A stretch of 64,000 nucleotides of DNA from Polytrichum commune (taxonomy: Eukaryota; Streptophyta; Polytrichopsida; Polytrichales; Polytrichaceae): NCBI GenBank assembly GCA_950295325.1, contig OX485808.1, positions 1,864,501 to 1,928,500 on the forward strand. The letters run 5' to 3'. Under the pieces are notes generated by a model. The model was not told where the DNA came from. It was given only the letters and a program-made list of their open reading frames with translations, and searched no databases. The translations under genes were made by a program, and so were the position numbers. Positions 24,080 to 34,603 of the stretch are shown here, in pieces (the first letter of the stretch is position 1; every line of letters starts with the position of its first letter).

Positions 24080-25640
24080 GCAGTTTGCGGGCCTCACGTG
24101 TAGATGCAGAGGAGTTTAAATATTCCAACCATTTAACCTTAGAAGCGGCCGATGTTTTTGCAGTAACGATCAACTGCAATTTCTCCATATTGAGCTCGGG
24201 TGTAATTGAGTTAAGACTATAGTGACGTCCAATCTGCAAAACATATAGCTATTTATTAGAATCTCAGGGGTCATTAAAGAACATGAAGATTGAAAAATGT
24301 GCTTGTAAAGTAGAGTTTATACCTCTCGAAGCCATCCATCCGTCAAGTCCGGGTTTGCCAGAGCAACTAGTTTTGACATTTTCTTATGAAGTGCCTTGGC
24401 TTTTTTTTTTGTAGCAACTTTCATAGCGGTTGCTTTTTCAGCGGCGGACATTTCTACATCTGATTGCTCCACAAGTTGTCGAACACCCTCATCTGCAGCA
24501 AGTCCAAGTTCATGCTGCACAGGGGTAGACTTAGTTAGTCATCCAAGTATACTATAACCTAGGTGATCATTTGATTTTAGATAATCACAATATGTTAGTG
24601 ATTAAAACAATGCAGTACATATTATAGAGATCATACCCGGAAGATGAAGTTCGTGAATACTTAAAGATTCAATGTGTACCACGTTTTTTTGGCATTTTGA
24701 GTTCTCTTGCACCTCTTCATCTCTGATGGAGTCAATATGTCTTGATATTGTTCGATTGACATAAGACCATACTTTTGAATCCTAAAAAGGGTGTGAACAA
24801 AGTTGGTCTTGACGTGAGAATCTTCAGTATGCCTGCAATTATCAATCAAAAAGGGCGGATTAACACATAATAATAATAATAATAATAATAACAACTTCGG
24901 TCTCCGAAGGAGACCGACGTGAATTAAGTGTCTGTTCGATCTACCTTCAATCCCAAGCCTGAAGGATTAGCACATGACATTAATGGTATAACAAAAAGTA
25001 TTTTACATAGAAAGAAATACAAATTAATTAACAAAACTTACTTGTTGATGTTATGCATCACTTGCATAACAACCCCAATTTTGCCTTTTGTGTCAAGTAG
25101 GATGCTATCCACCATATAATGCCAGGCCTCATCTGTTTTGTGAAGTCTTTCAATATGATTTAATCAAGCCTGACGCCTATGGTTACCGTCACATACAAAG
25201 AACATCAAATCCTTGAAACCGGCTAACTCCGAAATAGACTGAAGATAGGAATTGAATTCTTCATTTTTTGAATTCCAAATGGGACCCCAAGATGCCTTAT
25301 CAGCTTCAGACACCTCCTGTGTTTTGCCTTCTTCATCTGTTAATGTCACATAAAAAACTGAGGAGCCCTCTCTATACCCATGGACAAACTCCTGCTCTAA
25401 TTTATCAAAATCAGTTGAGAGTGTTGGCCTCACCATAGGCATGGCAAACATTCTACATAAAGGAATATTGAACCTCGATGAACTGAAAGGTTTGACTCTC
25501 AATTGAGAGATCATGGCCACGGAATTTAATTTCTGACGGGATCTAAGCTCATCTTGGGTGCAAGCATGATAAAGTGGACCAAAAAAGTGCTCCGCTCAAT
25601 GTAAATTTGGAGGTGCTTTTGGAAAGTGACCATTATTAAA
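24080..25640 (-). pseudogene. ParB-like protein gene, 5' exons, broken
   Basis: At least four exons read leftward. They are about 25640-25042, 24832-24637, 24514-24323 and 24233-24080, the last continuing across the solo LTR. Exon 1 carries FVCDGNHRRQA, the D-G-x-H-R signature of ParB/DGQHR-type domains, at about 25180. A TGA (25164-25166) follows directly and another TGA lies at 25596-25598; a frameshift in an A-run near 24690 is also likely. A lysine-rich exon (24514-24323) may be coiled coil. The gene abuts the terminus of the 16-kb transposon at 25701, so its 5' end may be missing. It looks like a relative of the ParB-methylase-like gene at 34.6 kb. Confidence 0.65.
24867..24917. repeat. 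(AAT)n microsatellite and short hairpin
   Basis: An AATAATAAT run is followed by CGGTCTCCGAAGGAGACCG, an 8-bp inverted repeat with a three-base loop. Both lie in an intron of the ParB-like pseudogene. Confidence 0.7.
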
Positions 25641-25700
25641 TATAAGTGTGATTCTTCTATAAATATAGAAATGTTGTTCTTATAGTACACTTGTATAAAA

Positions 25701-25738
25701 CACTATATTCGTTAATCGGAGACTTTTGAAAGTCTCAA
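25701..25738 (+). repeat. Left terminal repeat of the 16-kb element
   Basis: CACTATATTCGTTAATCGG, then GAGACTTTTGAAAGTCTC, an internal inverted repeat. It corresponds to the termini at 3776, 41808 and 63373. Confidence 0.75.
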
Positions 25739-26106
25739 AATAAAATATGCCCATAGTTTGGGATGCCAATATTGTGGGCATATGGAATGTTGGGAACATC
25801 AAGAACATGACAATTTAAAAATTCGCACGTAAAGAATATTCCTAATACTAAAAATAGAAAATTGCAATTATAATGAAAACGTGAACTCCATGTGGAAAAT
25901 AACAAGCGAATATAAAAAACAAATGGTTTATGTCATTATAGAGTTTGGGGTGCGCATCCCATAAGTAAGGTTCTTATGGTTTTGGATGGCACATCCCAAA
26001 CGTATACCACAATGGAGTGTAACAAGTCTACTAAGTCTATTAAAAACCAAGACTACTAAGTACTAATGTTTTTTCCCGCCGTTAACTTTCACCTATGTTA
26101 TGTTTA

Positions 26107-29100
26107 CCCATCTCCATCTTCCGCTTCATATCCATTCTCGGCGTCATTTTCCGCAGCTGCAATACGTGCCAAGTTGTCTTTGGCAAAATCTATATGTTTT
26201 TGGGGGATGGTCATTGCTTCTGTGTTGGAACCTTTGCGCGGCTTCCAAGCACAAAGTATAGTATCCGTGTTTATCCAAACCGGTGTGTACGCTGAGTCCA
26301 CTGTCCACTTAAAATTCTTTTTGGTGTCCCAACCTAAATAAGTGCGGAGCACGTTGTGGTCTTTAGTGCTTGGACGACAATATTCCACCTCAATTTGACG
26401 AAAGTTGGGGCTAGTTCGAACAAAATTGGGTGAAGACAATGCTTTTACCAACCAAATTGGCTTGGGATGCTCCTCATCCCCAACTCGTACGAGGACCAAA
26501 TACCCTTCATGGCAATCAACACCTACACGAAACGACGGTGCCGGTCGATTGCGGGCAGGGCCAACGTAATGCTCGTCCATTGCGAACTCTTCACGAACGT
26601 CTCCATTGCTGAAAAACATAGTATCGGACTCGACAACCGTCAAACGACTTTGTGGCCAAAATCCTTGTGTCAAAGTCGTACGGGTGTCGCCACCAAGTGT
26701 CATCAAGGCTGAGCGAATGCGATCCCAATACGCGATCAACGGTTCATGGGTATCTCTAACACGTCTTGTGATGTCCTCCTCGCACAACTCTTTCCAATAT
26801 TTAATGAATCCGGATATGCCTTTGATGATTTCCGGCCCATTCCTCATGGGTTCGGGTTTGCAAGGCTTTGGTTCCCCATCCGGGACCAAACATTTCCCAT
26901 CATTGTCTTGACGCCATACGAGTATACCATCATCCGGGCCCCAATTAGGAGATGTGCACAAAAGCTTGAATTGCATGGCCGGGAGACCATCGTCCCTCAT
27001 ATAAAATCGGAATTGTTGTGCTTTGGTATGCCCCACCAAACGGTCCCCTCCCTTCAACATGTATGGCTTGATGAAGGCCTTGAAATTTGGTACTTCCTCA
27101 ATCAAGTGCGGAATTACTGGCATATGGTCCAAATCCATATACGATTTCATAAGAAGAGGTATGGTTGGAAAATCTTCTTCATGCAACTTCATGCTCCACC
27201 GTCCGAATGATGCATCAATGTCGTCGTGTGTATGTCCCACCATCAAGAAAGACACAAACACCTCCTTGAAGATTCCTTTCGCCACGAGCAATGACCAAAA
27301 ACAAAATACGTATCGACATTTGTTGTCCTTCGCACAATTATCAAGTTGAACGTGGAGAGTTGGAGGCAATGGTTTTGCACAAATGGGCTCTCCGGGTGGT
27401 TCTGGCAATGACGACATACAAACCTCCTTCCCCAAAAGCACTGCCTCATAAAGGGATGTGGTTCCACAACCATCAAAAAGTGCACGGGAAGAATGTACCG
27501 GTGGCTTCTCAAGATCGCGCAACAGTTTTGCAAATGAACCCACCGTGTGGTTAGCATCCCCAGGGTAAAAATCCAAACCATAATGGGCATACTTTACGTC
27601 CCCATGGCCGTGGGCAATCATACCTGGAAAAAACAAACGATGCGTGACCAAAATAATCAAATAACCACTAAACGGATGTATGGAGTTGGACATTTGCCAA
27701 ACACACCCAAGAAAATTGGATAGACTTTAAACACGTAGTTGTGATTTCATACAAACCTGTGACAGCTACGGGCAACTTGAAGAGACCATCCGTGGCCTTT
27801 ATTTTGCGTGCATAACAAGGCCATGCGGTCTTGGCGTGGTCCATTTTATCATGGATGACTGTTAGAACCTCTGTGGGCCTCATTATGGATAGAGCACGAT
27901 TCTTATAGTAATCTTGACGGTGTGCCTCTTGATTGTTGACATGTTCAATATATTTTTTCTGGTGTCTGGAATGAGATTCAGTGCCTATGGGGTGGGCGTC
28001 TCGAAGACCTTTGTATTTTTCACACGTCGTACATCTAGCGAACTTGTCCCCGGGTCTTTTCAGAATGTATTCCGCAAACTGCTGGTTTTTAATCACACTC
28101 AACTTGGACAAAGAAATGGGCCCACATCCCGCTATGCGACCCACTTCATTGATGTCCGTTAAGATGTTCTTCCATTTTGTGCCCGTGGGCAACACCATTT
28201 GAACAACCTTCTCCCCTGACGACAATGTCCTCGTCTTGTGGGGCATTGCATCGGCCAATGGCACTATGATGGTGGATAGTGTCGCGGACGCTTGCAGTGT
28301 AGCCTCCCTAGGTTTCTTTGTGCCCGAGTTGCCATGAAATCGAGAGCGGCGACCCAACGATGAATATTTTCGAAACCTATAAAAGTCAGCCTTGGAGACG
28401 GCGTGGATGGTATACCACGCTGTACAACACACATCAACATTCTCAAGTGTCACCACCTTATGCCCATGGGTATCAAGGTGCAAATTTCTGTGGACCTCGA
28501 GTTTCTTAGCCGACCTCATACGAAAATCCGCAAGCCACATCTCTTGACGCAGAGATCTAATTTTCTCCCGCGGGAAAAATTGGCAACATTTCCTCGCGCA
28601 ACAATCCTTGCCGGACACTAGACGGATAGATTCGTCCCCCAAAAGCCGATCCCGTCGACGCTCCTTATCTCCGCGAGGCACACGGTTTGAATCATATCTA
28701 CGGAGGCCTTTGCGAGGACGTGTTGTGGCCAACAAAGCTAATTGTGTTTGCTTATGCCGCCGCTCATGATCCCACAAACTCACTTCCTCATGTAGAACTC
28801 GACGAAGCGGCCATCGACGCAAGGAAAATCTCCATGTCACCGGGAACTCTACCGGAAGCAAAGAGTTCAAGATGCACACGCCAACATCATCGAGACCTAG
28901 GGCGTTGGCATCGACACAATCACGGGGATTGGAGTTTCTACATATACCATCTGCCACCGGGACACCAACCTCGTTGAGTAGAACGACATCAAGGCCAACC
29001 CATTGCTCCCTCCCGAAACCGGCACACAACGGAATGTCATCGTGGTCATCTCCGGAATGCAGAGATTGTTCGTGGACTTCCAAAGATTCATGGGAGGATG

Positions 29101-29233
29101 TATCCACAAACACCCCCCTCACGTTTGGCACACCATTACTATCTGCCGACGGGGAAGACAGTTCACATTCAGCATCGGATGACGATGCATACGTCGACAA
29201 CTCCAATGAACTATCACCCACATGCAACGCCAT
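26107..29233 (-). CDS. DUF7869-like transposase
   Basis: Two exons are joined through a clean 133-bp GT..AG intron (27624-27756), giving about 1000 aa from the ATG at 29233. An upstream ATG at 29410 is possible, but the sequence between lacks coding character. Domains in order: an acidic N-terminus, a cysteine cluster (DCCARKCCQFF, about 28600), and a probable RNase H-fold core with HDKMDHAKTAWP (27840), LHVQLDNCAKDNK (27340) and VGHTHDDIDASFGRW (27230), giving a plausible acidic triad. A C-terminal domain shared with the fragment at 2663 follows. It presumably cuts and joins the CACTATATTCG ends. No stop or frameshift is visible, so it may be recently active. The DUF7869 name is from memory; a transposase role is inferred from the acidic motifs and the terminal-repeat linkage. 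Confidence 0.75.
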
Positions 29234-29459
29234 ACAGCCTAGACCAACCACCAGGACATGATCAACCCAACCACCACCGCAATGCATACAAGAGAGGATA
29301 GAATATATGTGGAGATAAATGGCCCAAAATTGACAAACAAATTTTGGTGCACCATTGGAGAACCTCACGCACAAAGACGAACGCGCGTCCCAAAAAAACG
29401 TTTTAAGCATACGTCTAGGTTGTTCACTAATGTAAACAATACATGGACAAAGAGGAGAA

Positions 29460-29925
29460 CACTCGTTAGTCGTCCAGGAGGGCCCTGCTGTTCGGACCAG
29501 CGCCTGTCCACATACAACCGACGACGAAATCAGAAATCCGAGAACGCCACATGCATTTACGAACGCGCGTTCGTGACCTCAGTAACTTCTCCATGTACAT
29601 CCGGCGGCCTTCGAGATCCCTCAAATGAGAGCACCCTGAGGAATATCGGTTTTGTAGGTCAAAGTACCATGTTGACTTAGGAACCTGCGCGATATACTAT
29701 CACAAGAGAACACTTGTCCATACGCACAAAATTAGCAAATCTGCAGATGATGCCTGAATCAACTCCAACAATATTTTGAACACTGAGCACCTCCATATTG
29801 TGAATTTGATTATGTTGACTTTTGCGTACCTACCCATTTACGAACGGACGTTCGTAAATGGGTGCGACCCCGTGTTCACATCCTTCACGGACGAGCGATG
29901 AGCATATTTTTCTTGCTATTCTGTG
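29460..29925 (+). repeat. Diverged copy of the 3' end of the ParB-methylase gene
   Basis: Several blocks match 38850-39440 in the same order: GAGGG.CCTGCTG.TCGG.CC near 29477 and 38870, the ACTATCAC.AGA block near 29696 and 39103, GATTATGTTGA near 29810 and 39221, and a TTGC-rich end. The terminal coding residues (GFVGQSTM here, SFVGHGII there) also agree. This places a partial, non-functional copy of the gene tail just upstream of the transposase gene. Confidence 0.7.
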
Positions 29926-30627
29926 TTCGTAAATTACTGCCATACTGATGTGCATGAATGAAGATGTGTTGCTGGATGCGTAGACAATAATGACATGTAT
30001 TTACGAACGAACGTTCGTAAATTCCCGACCATCAGGTAACAATAGATACGGGTCAAATAAGTATGTATGATCCTCGAAGGCATATTTACGAACGCACGTT
30101 CGTAAATGACTGTCATGGATTAAGTGCATGTGACTAACCATATGAGTACCTCAATCCAGAACATGCTCTCATGTGGGATTTACGAACGCACGTTCGTAAA
30201 TTACCGACCAACATGTACCAATAGACAAGGGTCAAATATGTATGTATGAAACTCGAAGGCATATTTACGAACGCACGTTCGTAAATAAATGCCATGGATG
30301 ATGTGCATGTGACTATCCATGAGTAGCTCAATCCAAAACATGATCTCCTGTGGGATTTACGAACGCACGTTCGTAAATTACCGACCATCAGGTACCAATA
30401 GATAAGGGTCAAATATGTCTGCATGGTCCTCGAAGGCATATTTACGAACGCACGTTCGTAAATAACTGAGATGGATTACGTGCATGTGACTATCCATATG
30501 AGTAGCCCAATCCAGAACATGCTCTCATGTGGAATTTACGAACGCGCGTTCGTAAATCCTTGCCATGTCCAGGTCCGAATCGTTTGTCTAAACCTGAAGC
30601 TCTTCATCTTTACGAACGTGCGTTCGT
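29559..30627. repeat. Palindrome array A (ACGAACGNNCGTTCGT)
   Basis: Ten copies of the 16-bp palindrome start at 29559, 29840, 30003, 30088, 30182, 30267, 30359, 30444, 30538 and 30612. Most are extended to 22 bp by TTT and AAA flanks. From 30003 on they lie in tandem repeats of about 177-179 bp, each holding two sites, so spacing alternates about 85 and 92-94 bp. The array sits between the transposase start (29233) and the ParB-methylase gene. The central two bases vary (CA, CG, GA, AA, TG) while the arms are fixed, which points to selection on a bound or folded structure and not mere copying. Confidence 0.95.
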
Positions 30628-30639
30628 AAAGTTCCGGTA

Positions 30640-31019
30640 TTTACGGCGGTATATGCGGTAGGTACAGCCTGTACTGTACCTGGGTGGTGTAGGGTTGGCG
30701 CACACGAAATGGCTTGAGCGCGTTCGGTGAGGTCTGTAGAGCGCACACTTGCATGTGCCGCTGAAAAGAGCTTTGTTGTGGGGGGAAGAGCTTTAAGTAC
30801 TTCACCCCGCTGGTTCAAAATCCCTTGGATGCTTTTTAAAAAGCAGATTCCCGCCGCCTTCTTTGACCTAACAATCTCCCATTCCATCCATGCGGAATTA
30901 TATAAATAGCATTGTCATGTATGGAACATGCCTTGCATGCACGCCAACATATTGAAAATATATAAATCGGTTGCACACCTTAGTTGTGACCAAGGTCTCA
31001 TCGAAATATATGTATATAC

Positions 31020-31056
<37 letters not shown>

Positions 31057-31171
31057 ATGTCTAAATATGGAGATGGTTAACATTGAATATTTAATGATTT
31101 GCGACTAAGGTATGAAGTCCAAGTTAATTGACAATTGATGCCTAATAAAGTTATGAATGTCGAAGTCATAG

Positions 31172-31212
<41 letters not shown>

Positions 31213-33060
31213 CAATGAGGTCAGAGTGGCTAAGAAACATGTTGCGGACGCCCCTAAAATTATAGGTATCATATGTTTCACATCAAAAAATGACCGTAAT
31301 ATGGTCACCAAGTGCATGAATACAACTAAAAAATCGGGTTAATCCATAATGGCTTGCACTAGGGTAGATTGAGGACACTATGAACTAATTATACCTAATA
31401 ATATATGTAAGTTAGGTCTTCTTTCAAATGGTATCTAGGTGTGAAAATAAGGAATTAAAATGGCATGAGTAGGAAGGATTAATCAATTTGTAATGCTGCA
31501 TAGTATGATAGCGTAATGATCATTGAGACTTGAAACCATACTAGCTACCGTAACGTTGAATCATAGTTACAATTATTATGTGTTTGACGTCCTATTGGAA
31601 ATTGAATTTTCGTCCACTTGTTGTAAGGGTACGGATACACATTGGTTAAATGTTTATTAGATCATTGGTGATATTTATAGTTGAATGCATTGTTCGATTG
31701 TTAGTTTAAGTTGACACATGATTAAATGAGTTGAGGTCCTATTGGAAATAGACTTTTAGGGTTTGGGGAAATGCACTATTAATTTGGAATGGTGCATACA
31801 ATAGTATGTACTTACAATTAATATATGTTTTGCATCCTATGAGAAGGATGTGCATCATCATAGCTTAAAGTGTTGATATAAATTGAAGTCTTAAGACATG
31901 CATGTTATTATAATAAGATCGTGGATTGTGTGATGAAATTTCACTCAGAACTATTAAGGTGAAAGTGGGAATATTTGAAATTTCACTTATCACTTAAACC
32001 AAAGTTTTATCTCAAATCTATTAATTTGGAATGTGAAATTGACAATTGCCATCATTATCAATTATTATAGTTGTTATGAACGGAATTAAGCATTCTCCAT
32101 CCAACCAACATTGGTAGACCAATTTGACCTGCCCTCAGAAAACAACATGGCCACATATAAGAAAGGTTGGTAAGATAAAAAGATGCAGGGATGTAGGGTT
32201 TAGGGTTTGCGGTTAGGGTTTAGGGTAAGGGTTTGGGGGTAGGGTTTAGGGGTTTAGGGTTTGTGAAAGTTGTGTATGTGGTATTTGGGTTTAGGTTTTA
32301 GATTGTTACTAGGATACATTACACACACAAACAATATTGACTCCTCAAAAACCCTTGTAATTGCATTAACTTCATTCATCGCAAGCTCGTAGTTGATGCT
32401 AGCAAAATAGTTGACCACTCCAGAAATGCATTAGTTCAAGCTAACACCTAATATTAGAACTTGAATTGACATCCTATCGTATAGCAACTCTGCGCAATCT
32501 CATATTATTATGAATTCTTTTTTGCATGTAATATTTATTTGAGGAACCATCGAATTAATTGAAAGATATCTAGCTCTTACATAAACTATATTTTAAAACA
32601 CCATATATATATCTTTGGGGGTGGATTCTACATTGACAACCTAGGGAGTGACATGCATTGTTTATTACGAATTAACTGAGCATATTTTCCTAAAATATGT
32701 TTACAAGGAATCCAAATGTAGAGGTACTAAGGAAATAAAACGAGTAAAATTCATGTATTTGAACTAAGCTTGTCAAGTTAATGCCTTAAACGCGTCCATT
32801 ACATATAAATATGTCAAAGCATGAGAATAACATGAAGGGTTCCAATATACAACCATCTCCCATCTCCCATCGCATCCCATCCCATCCCATCCCTTCCCAT
32901 CACCTCCCATACCATCCCATCCCATCTCTCTCCCAACCCTAGCCAGTGGAGTTGTGCCACGTGGCAGGTGCTGGGAAACCCTAGCGGCGCACCTACCTCC
33001 CCGCGCCCCTTCCTCTTCTCCTCATTTGTCATTTCGAGGAGAGGAGGAGCGGAGCGTTTA
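30640..33060. other. Non-coding spacer within the 16-kb element
   Basis: No gene is supported. It contains TA and CA dinucleotide runs (31015-31052 and 31168-31215), the telomere-like block described separately, and a CATCCCATCCC run (32860-32930). Confidence 0.6.
32192..32265 (+). repeat. Interstitial telomere-like repeats
   Basis: Degenerate TTTAGGG/TTAGGGTTTAGGG words, roughly nine to ten units with interruptions. TTTAGGG is the usual plant telomere repeat, supporting plant origin. Confidence 0.75.
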
Positions 33061-33450
33061 GAGAGCGAAGCTCTTGCTTTTTTTAGTCTTGAAGTTTTAA
33101 ATTAGTTTTGTTGCAAGTTTTGAGAGATTTCAGATTGAGAGCTTGTGTGAAAGCTTTTGAGTTTGTGAAAGCTTTCATTGTGAAAGCTTGTGAGTTTGTG
33201 AAAGCTTTCAGTGTGAGAGTTTGTGAGTTTCAAAAGCTTGAGAGCTTGAGTAGGAAAGCTTCAGAGTTTCGGATTGAGAGCTTGAGGGTGATCTTTAGAA
33301 GCTTGAGAGTTTAAGGAAGCTTCAGAGTTGAAGCTTGAGAGTTTAAGGAAGCTTCAGAAGTGAAGCTTGAGAGTTTAGGGAAGCTTCAGAAGTGAAGCTT
33401 GAGAGTTTAGGGAAGCTTGAGAGTTTAGGGTTTGCTTAAGAGTTCAGAAG
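33060..33450 (+). repeat. GCTTGAGAGTTT-type short tandem repeats
   Basis: Imperfect repeats of AGCTTGAGAGTTTAGGGA and GTGAAAGCTTT words. They precede the putative promoter and could be part of the 5' untranslated or promoter region of the ParB-methylase gene. Confidence 0.7.
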
Positions 33451-33504
33451 CTTGAGAGCTACAAGGTTGTGAGTTTTGTGTACATAGGAGTATACTAGGG
33501 TTTG

Positions 33505-33512
33505 TATATAAG
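33505..33512 (+). promoter_or_regulatory. Candidate TATA box
   Basis: TATATAAG lies upstream of an inferred non-coding exon (33829-33856, bounded by TTTTGCAG and GTGAGTTA) and the ATG at 34604. A transcription start was not located. Confidence 0.3.
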
Positions 33513-33946
33513 CTGTGAAGGCTTGAGGTCTGCATTAGAGAGTTATCTGAGTGTGCATTTGAAAGGCAATTGAGTGTGCAGTTGTGAGGATTTCTGGGAT
33601 TTTCAGAAAGAGAAGAAGCAGGGATTGCAGTGTGCAGCATTTCAATGTAATTTGTTATCCTTTCCAACTCCTCTCACATTCTGAAAATGTTGCTTCTTGA
33701 ATTCAATTTCTTTTGTTACATGCAATGTGAACTATCACTCTTTTCTTCATGTTTCATTCTGCATCTCATTCTGCATCTCAATTGCTTTATGATTGAAGAA
33801 TTGCATCATTCTGACCAAAATTTTGCAGGCACGGCTGCAAGCAGAGTAACTAATAAGTGAGTTATATACATATACGTATATATACGTATTCGTATATACA
33901 CGAATACATATATGTACGGACAGGGGATCCCAAAACCATCACATAT

Positions 33947-34572
33947 ACGAACGCTCGTTCATAAATGGACATACACTGCATACCCACCTCCATTTACGAA
34001 CGCTCGTTCGTAAATGGACATACACTGCATACCGAACCTCCATTTACGAACGTGCGTTCGTAAATACGCACTCCACGTTCTTTGAGATGATCTATATTTA
34101 CGAACGCACGTTCGTAAATATACTCAAAATATCACTCAGAAAGAACCTTAACTTAAATATGAACCTCTATGAATATCTAAAGAACAAATACAATTTTGCG
34201 AACACCAATAAGACAAATCACATGTACTTACGAAAGATAAATCAACCAAATATCCGAAAAGATAGACCAAATGGACATACTTACGAACGCACGTTCGTAA
34301 ATGAATCCAAACCTATAAAACCTATATCTTTTACGAACGATCGTTCGTAAAAATAACCAAATATATTACAAACACATTCATGACGAGTAGTCTCTTTGAT
34401 CTTCATATCTTTTACGAACGCTCGTTCGTAAACTCAATACTAAAAATTTATATGATCTTGCAACCCCTCATTTACGAGCGAACGTTCGTAAATATAATTA
34501 CATCAATTGCAAAGACGCATTAACACTGCGTAGTCTGTGGGATATGCATGTCACTTACGAACGTTCGTTCGT
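33947..34572. repeat. Palindrome array B, in the inferred 5' intron
   Basis: Nine copies start at 33947 (one mismatch), 33996, 34046, 34100, 34283, 34333, 34414, 34474 (one mismatch) and 34557. All fall within an inferred intron, 33857-34603, that ends TGTTGCAG just before the start codon. Spacing is irregular (49-183 bp), unlike array A. Confidence 0.92.
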
Positions 34573-34603
34573 AAAGTCACTAATTGTTTATATTCTGTTG
34601 CAG

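Noticed and set aside
29559-30627. CRISPR-like array
   Set aside because: The repeats are perfect palindromes of 16-22 bp in 178-bp tandem units with similar spacers, in a plant intronic and intergenic setting. Spacers are themselves repeated, not unique.
33060-33450. Protein-coding ORF in the AGCTTGAGAG repeats
   Set aside because: Low-complexity tandem repeats; the frames simply repeat short words.
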